A DNA stretch of 64,000 bases, from the NCBI GenBank assembly GCA_037349315.1, contig JBAIAC010000056.1, positions 2,952,501 to 3,016,500 on the forward strand, written 5' to 3'. The translations under genes were made by a program, and so were the position numbers. The notes beneath the pieces were generated by a model, which did not search any database, was not told the DNA's origin, and saw only the letters and a list, made by a program, of their open reading frames with translations. Origin of the DNA: Chelydra serpentina. Taxonomy: Eukaryota; Chordata; Testudines; Chelydridae. How positions within the stretch are numbered: position 1 is the first letter of the stretch; each line of letters starts with the position of its first letter. Of the stretch, positions 14,101 to 25,800 are shown piece after piece.

Positions 14101-17100
14101 TGAGAGAAAGTGTGTGTGCTCACGCACGTTTATATGGGTGTGTGCGGGTAGAGGTAGGTATGGGTGTGGGGCTCCTGGTGTGTACATACAGGAATGAGGC
14201 CATGGGCGAGGATATGTTTGGTGTGCATGTTTATGGGTGGGTTACAATGCATGTGTGTTTGTGGGTTGCATGCAAGTGTGTATGCACACTTGTGCAGGTG
14301 TGGGTGTATGCATACAAGTCCTAAGCAGATGTGTCTCTCTCTCCCTGACAGTCTTTTTTTTTTTACACTTCGTGAACCCTTGCGTAGCTTGTCTTGCCAA
14401 TGACGTATTATTGAATTGTACTGTATGTGTGTGCATATCTGTGAGCATAAAGACATGGGTCTGTATAGGTGAACAAGGTATGCATGGTGTGTGTCTGTCT
14501 GTCTGTACCTGTGCGCGCACGTGTGTGTGTTGGGTCGATGGATAAGATATTGGTGTGTGTAGGTATATGTATCAGGGGTGCGTGTGTATCGGGGATTGCC
14601 AAGGCTGATTCCCCACTCTGGCACTTCGAGTGCAGAAGGTGGGGGCCCACAAGGATTTTTAAAATTAACGCTGGCCACTCCAGGTTGGTATTAAACTCCC
14701 AAGGTCACAGTTTCTCTCTGACCTTGGAAATCGGCTGTTGCCACCAGCTAATTAAATAACATGCACAAACCTCTTAGGAACACAAAAATCCAATCCTGTT
14801 CTTAAAAAAGGTAACGTTTATTTCAAAACAAAAAATGTTTTTTTGTATTCCAAAAGAAATCCATTTGGAACTTAGGCTTTTTGCTAGATCTTAAAAGAAA
14901 TAATTACAACAATTAAGCATCAAGATAGCTCTGTTGAGGTTCAGCTTAAAGGTTACAAGCAAAACAAAAGCATCTGGGGTTAGCACAGAGGAGTCCAAAA
15001 GCCCAGAAATAAACTTAATAGCGTCTATCTAAACATTCCCTGTCTCAATGAATCCTTCTAGGTATGGACGATGAATTTTCATACCTGGTCCAAACTTTAC
15101 ACAGCATTCCAGCTGTCCCCATGTCTTTAGCCCAGAGAGACAAAGGGAAAGCTTTTTTCCCATTTTAAAAAGTTCTAGCCTTCCCATTTTGGTCAGGTGC
15201 CCACTCCCTTTTCTTTACCTGGGGGACTTTTAACCCTTTACAGGTAAAGCAAGCAGCCACCAAGAGGGACTTTATAGCTAGCTGTCTGGCTGGGTGTCCA
15301 TAAAAGGGAGCTGCCTGCCTTGCTCCCCCTCCCCTTCATTTATCACAGGGATGTAGCAGTGTGTATTGGAGGTGGGGGGTAGCAGTGTGTATCAGGGTAG
15401 CTGTGTGTATTATATGTGTGTAGCAGTATGTATTGGGGTAACTGTATGAGGGGGGTGTAGCAGTGTGTATTTGTGCGAGGGGGATGTAGCAGCATGTAGT
15501 TGGGGTAGCTGTTTGTTTGAATTGGTGATGTGTAGCAGTGTCTAGCAGGGGGGCGTTTAGCAGTATGTATTGTGGGTAACTGTGTATAGGAGGGCGAAGC
15601 AGTGTACATATGTGCGTGTCAGGGGGTGTAGCAGTGTTGCTGGGTAGCTCCATGTATCAGGAGAATGTGTAGCAGAGTCTAGTGGGGGGTGTTTAGCAGC
15701 ATGTATTGGGGTAACTATGGGAGGGTGTAGCAGTGTCCATTTGTGTGTGTTGGGGGGTGTAGCGGTGTGTATTTGTGTGTGTCAGGGAGTGTAGCGGTGT
15801 GTATTCTTATGGGTGGTGAGTAGCAGTGTATAGCGGGCTAGCTACATGGATATGGGGCAGGGGGGTGTAGCCATACGTAGCAGGGTGTGTGTACACGCAG
15901 TGCATCACAGCCCCTGCGCTGAGCCAATTGCCTGCTGCGCTCCTGAGCCGATTATGGCTCTGATAATAGCTCCGGGGATTAGGGGGCTGCATTTGCTGCT
16001 TCTTTAGGGTTCTTATCCTCCTGCTCATGAAAGAGGCTGTGCACTGGGCCACCAGTTGGGTGAACCTACAGCCCCAGACAGTGGGACTGGGGGCAGCCCC
16101 AGCATCTGGCTTGCTGGCTCCTGCCAAAGCCCCCCCACCCCCAGTCCCATCCCAGCCTAGGGTGTGTATTCAGGGGCAGGGAGGCTGGGACGCAATGCTT
16201 GAGGCCCGCAACCCCCATGGGGGGGGGGGAAGGAGGGGCTGGGTGGGAGATGGGGTCAGGCTAGGAACCAGCAGCTCAGGTGGCTGGCAGGGGTGGGGAC
16301 TGCTGGGCGAGGAGAGCTCCTGGGGGAGGCAGAAGTTACTGTAGCGGAGGAGGGGAGGTGCAGATTCACAGGGGTTAGTGAGGGCTCCAGGGATGGGGCG
16401 GAGGGGCAGGGCAGAGTGGATTGGCCAGAGCTGAGGCAGGGTGAGGGGCAAGGGCTTCCTGGGGATGCTGGTGGGGGGCAACTCAGGCTCATAGGGAGGT
16501 GGGGTTAGCAAGGGGGAGGGATAGCTCAGTGGTTTGAGCACTGGCCTGCTAAACCCAGGGTTGTGAGTTCAATCCTTGAGGGGGCCATTTAGGGATCTGG
16601 GGCAAAAATCTGTCAGGGGACAGTACTTGGTCCTGCTAGTGAAGGCAGGGGACTGGACTCGATGACCTTTCAAGGTCCTTCCAGTTCTAGGAGATAGGCA
16701 TATCTCCATTATATCAAGGACTCCGAGGAGGAGGGGCAGGCTGAGGATGGGAGGGGGGTTCTGGGAGGGGTGGCACTGGCGGTTAGTGGGGGAAGAGGGT
16801 TTCAGGGGGCTCCCTGAGGAGGCAGCAGCTGCTGGGGAGGGGACACTCAGCGCACAGCAATCTCCAGAACTTGCGGCCAGGGGCTCCCATGCCATAGCAC
16901 GTAGAGGAGGCCGATACTAGGGGTGGGAGCAGGCCCAGGTGGGGATTATGGAGCTGGGGATGATTCTGGGGCCCTCGTTAGATCCTCTGCATCTCCCCTC
17001 CCCGCCTGCCTTGCCCCTCCTGCCCCATTGGGCCAGCAGCGATGTGTCTGATGCTGGGTCTGTGTATCTGCCCTCCGACCCGGTCCCCACCTAGGCATTT

Positions 17101-20100
17101 GTTTGCCTGGCAGTTGCCAGCCCCCCTACCCCAGCCAGGAATAGGGCCGGGAGGCAGGGGCTTGAGCTGTAGGGCCTCAGCCTGGACCAGGAGCCAGCTG
17201 GCCCTCTTGGGTGGGCTGGGGAGGATTGTGGGGAAGAAGCTGGGGTGCTGCGCTGGGAGAGGCCAGGATGTGCTGAGTGGGGACCGGATAGAGCTCACTA
17301 CTCCGGAGCCTAGGGGGCTGTGAGATACTGGCACTGCCAGTGTTGCACAGAAGGGGTTGGCGCAGGCTGGGCATGTGCCCTCCAGCACACAGCTGGCCCA
17401 GGCAACTGCCCTGAGGTAGGGGGTGTTTCCAGGCCAGGCAGCTTCCCCTGCTGGTGCCTGGCACTGCCTCCAAGCAGGTCGGTGGCTGAGTCACAGGCTG
17501 GCTCTGTCTTGGCAGGTCGTGTGCGGATCCAGGAAGGCGCCTCGCTGCGGATCGACCTCCTGCGCGCCGAGGACCAAGGCTGGTATGAGTGTCGCGTCCT
17601 CTTCCTAGATAGGCACAGCAATGACGACGAGTTCCAGAATGGCACCTGGACCCACCTCACTGTCAACTGTATGTGCCAGGCCAGGTGTCGGTGTGCTCTG
17701 GTGGGGGAGGCCGGGCAGTGCCACAGGGAGACGGGGAGAGAGAGAGGCAGTGCCAGCCGTGACCAGCCTCTGCCATGCAGGGACACTCTGGGTCCTGCTG
17801 ACAGCTGTGATCTGCCCCTCATGCCAGAGCTCTCTGGGTCCTGTTGCCAGTGAAACTAAATCCCTGCCCCCACCCATTCCTGGTTCATGTTGGGTCCTGA
17901 TGCCAGGCATGATCAACCCCCGTCCCTGGGCCATGGCACTCTGGGTCCTTGTGCCAGTCGTGTCCAGCCCTTGCCTACGTTGAGGGGTCTCTGGGTTCTG
18001 GTTCCAGGCATGACCAGTCCCTCCCCTGTGACAGGGCACTCTAGGTCCCCATGCCAGGCATGTCCAGCCTTCCCCCATGCAGGGGTGCCCTGGGGCATGA
18101 CCAGCGCTCCCTCCCCATGCTGGGCACAAGATTTGCCTGGCACCAGCAGCTACTATGGCATTCATAGGCACCTGCACTGGCACTGGTCTCCCCAGCTCTG
18201 TGTGAAAGAGGCATTGCCTCCCCTATGTAGGGCCTAGGTTTCCTAGAGGCAGTGTTGTGGGTGCCTGCTTGCACCATGGCAGGGGGCAGTGCTGGGGAAG
18301 GCCTGCTGGGGCCAACGTGGCCCCATGCCCTGTCTCGGGCTGGGCCTGCTGGCATTCCAGGGGGATTGTGGGTGTTGGATCCCAGTTTGTGTATTGGAAT
18401 TGGGGGGAGGGGAGGCTCCCAAACCTGTGGCAGACTCGAAGCAGCAGTTGTGACATGGTGTTTGATGCAGGTGGGGCCGGATGGGCAGGGTGCAGCGAGG
18501 GCTGAGTGTTCTGGGAACATGCTCTGGGTCTGATCTCTGCTCCCCCCTCCCCCCGCTGCACTCTGGGTCTGGTTCTCCTCCCCCAGGTACACACTATGCT
18601 CTGGGTCTGATCTACACTCCCTGCCCCACCCCCGCAGCACTGTAGGTCTAATTCTCCTCCCCTGGGTACACACTATGCTCTGGGTCTGATCTCTGCTCCT
18701 CACCCCCACGCTGCATTCTGGGTCTGATTCTCCTTCCCTGGGTACACACTACGCTCTGGGCCTGATCCTCCCCCCACATTCCCTAGGTATGCTCTGGGCC
18801 CAGTTTCCTTCCTCCCAGTACACTGTGGGCCCAATTCCTCCCCACACAGTAGCGTAGCCAGTGGGGGGAGCAGGGGGAGCAGCCGCTCCCCCTGTGAGGA
18901 AAAGCGGTGCTAAAGCGCCGCCCGAGCCTCGCTAGGGTGGTGCTTTAAAAGGCCTGCGGCTCCTGCCGCTGCGGGGAGCCACGGGCCTTTTAAAGCCCCA
19001 CACCCACACCCCACCCCACCCCGCCCCGCTGCAGGAGACGGGCTGGGGGCGGGGGTTAAAAGGCCGGCGGCTCCTGCCGCTGCAGGGAGCCACGGGCCTT
19101 TTAAAGCCCCACCCCCACACCCCACCCCGCCCCGCTGCAGGAGACGGGCTGGGGGCGGGGGTTAAAAGGCCGGCGGCTCCTGCCGCTGCAGGGAGCCACG
19201 GGCCTTTTAAAGCGCTCTCCCCCCAGCCCCGCTGCCGGAGCCAGGCTGGGGGCACGCTTTAAAAGGCCCGCGGCTCCTGCCGCTGCGGGGAACTACGGGC
19301 CTTTTAAAGCGCCGCCGGAGCCCCGCTGCCGGAGCTCCGGCGGTGGCGCTTTAAAGGGCCCGGGGCTCTGCAGTGGCTGGATCCCCGGGCCCTTTAAAGC
19401 GCTGCTGGGTGAGTACAGGGGGAGCGGGGAGGCGCCTTTTTAAAGCGCCGCTCCCCCTGTGCTCAAGACCTGGCTACGCTACTGTCCCCACACTGGGTGC
19501 ATCCAACACTCTGGGCCTAGTTTTCCCCCCACCCCTCCCGTGGGTATGCTCTGGGCCCGATCCCCTCCCCCAGGTATGCCCTGGGTCCAGTCCTCCCTGG
19601 ACTCCTCATTTAGCCCTGAGCAGAATGAGCGCACAGTCAGGGTAAACGCGGCCAAGTAGAGTGAGACCATCACACGTGCTCCAGCCTGGGGACAGCGGCA
19701 GTGCAAGGCAGGCCCCCCTCCAGCCCCCACCCCCTTGCCTTCGCTAGCCTTCCTCGAAAGCTCCACTTTTCCCCTCTGTGCCAAGCACATTAGCAGAGCG
19801 GCAGGCAGCTTGTTGCTCAATGAGCTGAGGAGCAGGGGGGCAAGCACCTGGCTGGACTGTCCCTCAACTAGGGGCTGGTTACCTCCTGAGGCCCGGGCAA
19901 TGCGTCTGCAGGAAGCAGCCCAGGAGTCCTGCTGTGCTTGGCCAGGCACGCCCACCCCACCCCAGAGTTTCACTGCCCACGTGGGGTCCCCAGCCTCCGT
20001 ACCCTGAGGAAGCCCCTGTTAGTGGCCCCTGGTGGACATGTTGGTATAAATCTCCTGTGCCCACTGGCAGTGCTCATCCTGGGGATGTTGGCCAGGCTGC

Positions 20101-22843
20101 ACTGCTATCACAGCCCTTGGCTTCAGCGTTCCACACTGGATCTGAACACATGGGCCCTGTGTCCGGGTTGCAGGGTCCCATTCCACTTGTGTGTGGCCCA
20201 AGCAGCTCAGCATAAATGTGTGGGGGGGAGCCCCAGCGAGCCCCTAGCCCGGAGGGGATCATCCTGCCTTGGCCTGAGGATGCTGTTCCTGGAGCAGACA
20301 CAGCCCCTGCAGGGCCCTGCCCTTCACTCCCCCTTCCCCATCCGCCTTCCCAGAGAAGCCTGCAAAGGGACCCAAACCCGCCCTCCTGAGTAAACACTTG
20401 TAAAAGGCCCAGCTTAACTATTAAACCTCCCAAACAGCTGGGCCCTGACCCTTGGACCCCAGGCAGCACACAATGAGCCTTTGTGAGAGCCTCTTCTCTG
20501 TTTATAGCATCAGGGGGTGGGGTCTGGGAGGCCTGGATCCTGGGGCAGGTCCCTCCCTGCCCTTGGCCTGCAGGAGACACCCGGACCCTGTACTTCATGC
20601 CTTGTGGGCTCCCCCATCCCATCCAGCTGGGGAGGCAGAGGAGGTACCTGAATGCCTCTTTTCCGGCTCAGCCCAGCAGCCCTGGCCTGGGGGCTGCAGG
20701 CGCCCTGCCATCAGCACAGGCCCAAGGGAGAGCCCTGCTCTCCACAGGGCGTTTGCACAGTCTCTGCCTCCTCTCCCCTTTGCCACAGAAACCCAGCGGC
20801 TGCCCCAGGGGCCCAGCAATCCTGGACCCATCCGGACCAGCAGAGCTGTGCGCCTGGATGCAGGCTGGGCCTTGGATGCTGTATGGACAGTGCACTGGGC
20901 ACTCTACAGCTGAGTGCAACGGACACAGGCCCTGCCCCAAGGAGTCTGCCATCTCCCTGCAGACAGGCCCTGCCCCACAGCTGCTGCCACCAGCAAGGGC
21001 TGTGCAACAAGTGTGTCAGTGTTCTGCACTCCCGCAGGGGGAGCGTTCAGCACCCACTGCGCACAGCAGGGCAGGGCGTGTGTCTGCACCAGCTGCTCAC
21101 TTCCTTGAGGGGCTGCCTGACCCCAGCTCCCCTTGCAGGGGTGGGATGGGCGCAGTGTTCCTGGAATTCGGGATCCCAGAGACTTAGAGGCTGGTTCATT
21201 CACTTCTTCAAGCTTGTGTGCACACCCCCCCCCCCTCCCCACACACCAGGGTCACTCAGGCTGCTAAAGGTTATAAGGGGCTGCTCCTCTGGCCCTTTGT
21301 TTGGGGATCTGGCCCTTCATTTCCTTTGCTTTTATTTTTTAAAAAAAATTGTTTAAAGCATCTGGGAACAAACCGTCTCATTCCATGTCGCACAACAGAC
21401 TTTGTACACCCCGAAACAAATCCGTCGACTTTTCCCGTTCGCTGACCTTTCTCGGTGGTGACCGTTAAGGTCTGGGCTGAATCGAACTTTTTCCGGGTTT
21501 TTTTTTCCCCAGCACTGCCAGTGAAGCCCCCAGTCTGTCCTCAGCCCCGTTAAGGTCTGGGCTGAATCGAACTTTTTCCAGGTTTTTTTTCCCCCAGCAC
21601 TGCCAGTGAAGCCCCCAGTCTGTCCTCAGCCCCGTTCTGCTCCTCACTTCCCCACACACTCCCCGCACAACACAGCACTGAGGCTGGCAGGGTTACTGCG
21701 GGGAGGGAGAGGAAGGGATTTTCCCAGCACCACAGACAGGATCGAACTCCAGATCTCTCGCCCCGTCCATACCCTCACAGCACCCCATCCCTGGGCCAGG
21801 AACGGAACCCAGGAGTCCTTGGCTCTGACCCTCAGATCACACTCCCTGCCCTGTGCTGCCGGCCCACCAGGACTAAGCAGAGTGAGTGCCTGGGGCTCTC
21901 TGCAGCAGAACCAGCTGGTGTGGCTGCATGAGGGAGCCCAGCCTGCCCTGGGGCCAGCAGCTTGGTTCTGAAGCACTGTTTCCGTGTCCTCTCCACAGCT
22001 GCCCCCACCTTCCTAGGGACCCCGCCAGCTCTTGTCGAGGTGCCAGACAGAGAACCCCTGAGTCTCACCTGCGCAGCCATCGGCAACCCCCAGCCGGTCA
22101 TTGTCTGGAAGAGAAATGACCTGGCCCTGGAGAGTGGAGACAAGGTGCAGGTAAGGGAGGGAAGAGATCGGGGAGCTTTCCCAGGCTGTCTCCTGCATCT
22201 CCCCAAGTGCAGCTCACTTGGGGCTTCCTCCCCCAGCAAGAGCTAAGAGGGGGTTGGGGCTCAGGCAGACAGGGGTGGCATTGTGCGGGGAGGAGAATCC
22301 CCCTGTCACCACTGCAGAGTTCACCCAGCCTGGGGGGGGTGAAGCGTTGGCGGGGGGGGTGGGGGGGGGTGGGAGGTAAGTGCACTAAGGGCCTGCTTTG
22401 TCAGAGACCCAGGCCTGAACTGAGCCCCTGAGGCATGGGCCCCTCTCTGCCTGCCCCAGAGCTGCCCAGCTCAGCACAGAATCCAGGATGGGGCCAGTCC
22501 CCACAGGCCACCTGCCCCAGGCACAGGCCACGATCCCCTCTCCCCCAGCAGGGCAGAGCAGGGAGAGCCATTCTGCATGGCCAAGGCTCTCATGTCCCGA
22601 CGCCACACTGACCCCTCGTGGCCAATCTGCAACAGGCAAGAAATTCCTTCGCTTTCTGCAGCTCCAGGCTGGGACTGGCGAAGGAGGGACAGCAGGACTA
22701 TTTTTTTTTAATCCTGCTCCCATCCTGCCCTGCAATACCTTTATTGTGCCTCCACCTGCAAAACCCTTAGATCCCGCAAATCCCTCAAGAGAGACAGCTT
22801 CCCCCCGTGCTACTAAAAAAAACCCCAATGGTCGGTTAATATA

Positions 22844-22880
<37 letters not shown>

Positions 22881-25800
22881 TCAGACAGTATTTTTACCAC
22901 TAAAAGAATAAAACAAATCTTGCTTAAACCATGAAAAGAAAACTTTAACTCCTGCTACAAGAGACATCACATATCTTTCTATCCCTTGCTTAAATTAAAA
23001 CCTTTATTTTTTAAAAAAAAGAAAAACTTGCTTTACACTGCTGAAATTCTGTTTATGACACACTGACGAGAGATTTAGTGTTTTCCCACAAATTCCCACA
23101 GTCTGGTTTTTTGCCCACCCAATCCCGCCCGCAATAAAGTACATTTTACCCGCTCCTGCTATTATGGCAGCAGGTCCTGTGGGACCCACGGGATCCCAGT
23201 CCCGTTGCAGGGCTCTAAACCACAGCTCTCTGCTGGTGCTACCTGCTCCAGCCAGGAGGGCTGCATCACCAGGCACCCCCCAGGCTGAGCAAAGGGTCTC
23301 ATTTGCGCTTTACTAAGCAGCACTCTCCTACATTTGCCAAGGGTATTTCTTGCTGCTTTTTGCGACGCCCAGCAACTCCTGATCTTGTTGTACAGATTTA
23401 AAAATAAGGGACATCCCTTGTAATAAGGGACTGTTGGCAGCCCAGAAGGTACTACCTAGTTTGCATAAAAAGGAGAGATGGTTGCTGGCTTTATCTATAG
23501 AGAGAACTTACAGGACCCAACATGCACTGCTCCATCTTGAGCCGCGGGATAATGACTACACCATTCAGTGTGGAGCATTGCATGCTGGGAACTGTAGCGT
23601 GCAGGCCGCTCTGCCAAAGGGAAGGTGAAGTGTTCTCAGGCCTCATTCCAGAGCTGTCAGGCTGCCTGCCACTACCACTGACCCTGCCTCTGCCACAATG
23701 GCTTTAATGGCATCCAAACTGCCAGGGGCTTTGCAGCAGGTGCCCCATGGTCAGTGCTACCCTTAGCTGCGATCCTGACAGGCTGAGCAGGCTCAGGTGT
23801 GAGGACTGGAGTGGGGATCAGTAGGGGGCACTGTCCCCGGGGTGCCCCCTACTGATCCCCGGGGTGCCCCCTACCGACCCCGGGGTGCTGTAGGTGAGGA
23901 TCATTGGGGCCCCAGAGTGTTTATCCCAAGAGCTGGCTGGGAGCCATGCTGATCCACACGCATCCCAGCTTGTCCTGGCCGCTTCCTGTCACAGATCCTT
24001 GAAGACCGGTGGAACAGTCTGTTGGAAGAAACCCTTCGATGGGCCAGGCTCCCAGGGGTCTCACTGTTCCTTCAGGGTCACCTCCTGAGATGACTGACCC
24101 TCTGGGCTCCAGCACTCCTGCTTCATGCTGTGAGCTCTGCTCAGCGAGTCGACTGAGCCGGACTCCTGGGAGAGGCTTGTCCACTCTGCAGGGATTAATG
24201 TACCTCACCCATTATTCCCAGTGACACTCACACAGCGTCTCCAAAACAGCGGGGTTTATCAGTCAGCTGGAACACAGCACGGGAGGCACAGAGACAGGAA
24301 GACATTCTGGTCAGCCCAGAGCCCAGCCACGCTGTAGTGAAGCCCATGTTCTGGCTCTGTCTGACCTCCTCAGTCAGTTCCCAGGTGAGAGAGCTCCCAG
24401 CTTCCTCCAGGAGCCAGCACTTCTCCCCCCACCTCACACCTTCCAGTCATTTGTTCTCCCACTGGGCTCTTTGCTCAGCTTCCCTGGGGAGAGGTGGGGA
24501 AATTCCTTGAGTCATTGGAGCTTGCATTGTCTCGCTGGTCTCCTTGTTGTTCTGGGTTGGCTTCAGCCATTTCCTTAACGGCTCTTCTTTCCACCCAGAC
24601 TGAGTTGTCTTAGCCTGCCCTGAGAGCAAACATAGTCCTTTCCCCCCACACTGGGTAGCCATGCCAAATATAGGGGAAACTGAGGCACACAGGGTTCATA
24701 CGGATAATTCCCATTTTGTCACACTTCCATTCTGCCTCCCTAATCCACACTGTAGATTCAGTTAGATACAGGAGTCTTCTTCACTTCTTGTCCTGAGCTG
24801 CTGTGTCATCTTGCTGTTAAACAGCCACCATGTTCTGTCTCAGAGGTGGCTGTGTTTTTGTGCTGGGCAACATAACTCTTCTGTATAGGACAGAATATCA
24901 CCGGGGAAGGGGAAGTGAAATACTGGCCCCGTCTCTCAGCACCGTGCTGGGGTTGGCACTGTGAGCCTAGGGAAGGCAAGAGATTCAGGAGCTGAATTCT
25001 CCTTGGGATGTTGAAATGACCTGTACAGCTCATAAACCCGAGCCCTGGTCTGCTGCTAGGCTGGGGGTGACTGAGGACGTCCTTCCCTGCACTCCTGCCT
25101 GTACTGCCTTGTGCCTTCATAGGTGAGCAATGGGACACTGAGGATCACCAGCGTGGAGCGGGCCAGTGCTGGCATCTACACGTGCCACGCCTCCAGTAAG
25201 GAGGGCTCTGTCACCCACACCACCAGGCTGCTCGTTCAAGGTAAGGGGAGGGGGCGATCTCCATAGTCAGTGAGGTCCTGTCATCTGGGCACCTCTTACC
25301 TTCCACTGCAGAGACCAGCCTGTCAGAGCAGGAGCTGGGTGCGTGTGTTTACACACCCGAGCACACGCACACGCAGTGAGATGTGGGAGTCTGCTAGCAG
25401 AACGTGGCCTCTGTGCACACACATGGCCCAAAGAAGGATCTTGCAGGGGTAGTCCTCACCCCTCCCCCTCAGGCCCCGTTAGCCCCCCACATCCCCACCG
25501 CAGCCGGACCCTGCTCACTCCCCTCTCCGAGTCTCTGCAGAGGAATTGAAGCCTCTCTGGGAATCTGTTCCCCATGTCCCATTGGTCCAATCAGCGCTTC
25601 CCCTCCCTGTCCGAGCGAGCTGGCGCCCCCTTCTGCCCAGAGCCTCACTCTGTGCCCTGTGTGTGCCAGGGCCACCGGTCATCGTGGTGCCGCCACAGAA
25701 CATCACGGTCAACATCACCCAGGATGCCTTCCTGGCCTGCCAAGCCGAGGCCTACCCTGGCAACCTCACCTACAGCTGGTTCCAGGGCAGTAGCAACGTC

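Larger units (their letters stand above)
3421..17515 (+). other. IGSF9: IGSF9 intron 2 (14.1 kb)
   Basis: Splits Ig1 between residues 83 and 84. Its repeats are listed separately. The remaining stretches (3.7-5.1, 6.3-8.1, 8.4-9.1, 9.5-11.7, 13.8-14.1, 15.9-16.5 and 16.7-17.5 kb) hold no exon-like, RNA-gene or other recognisable signal. Confidence 0.93.

Noticed and set aside
24661..24700. ggggaaactgaggcac motif suggesting a MIR SINE (also near 46663)
   Set aside because: Only about 20 bases match, with no tRNA-like head or tail found around them.
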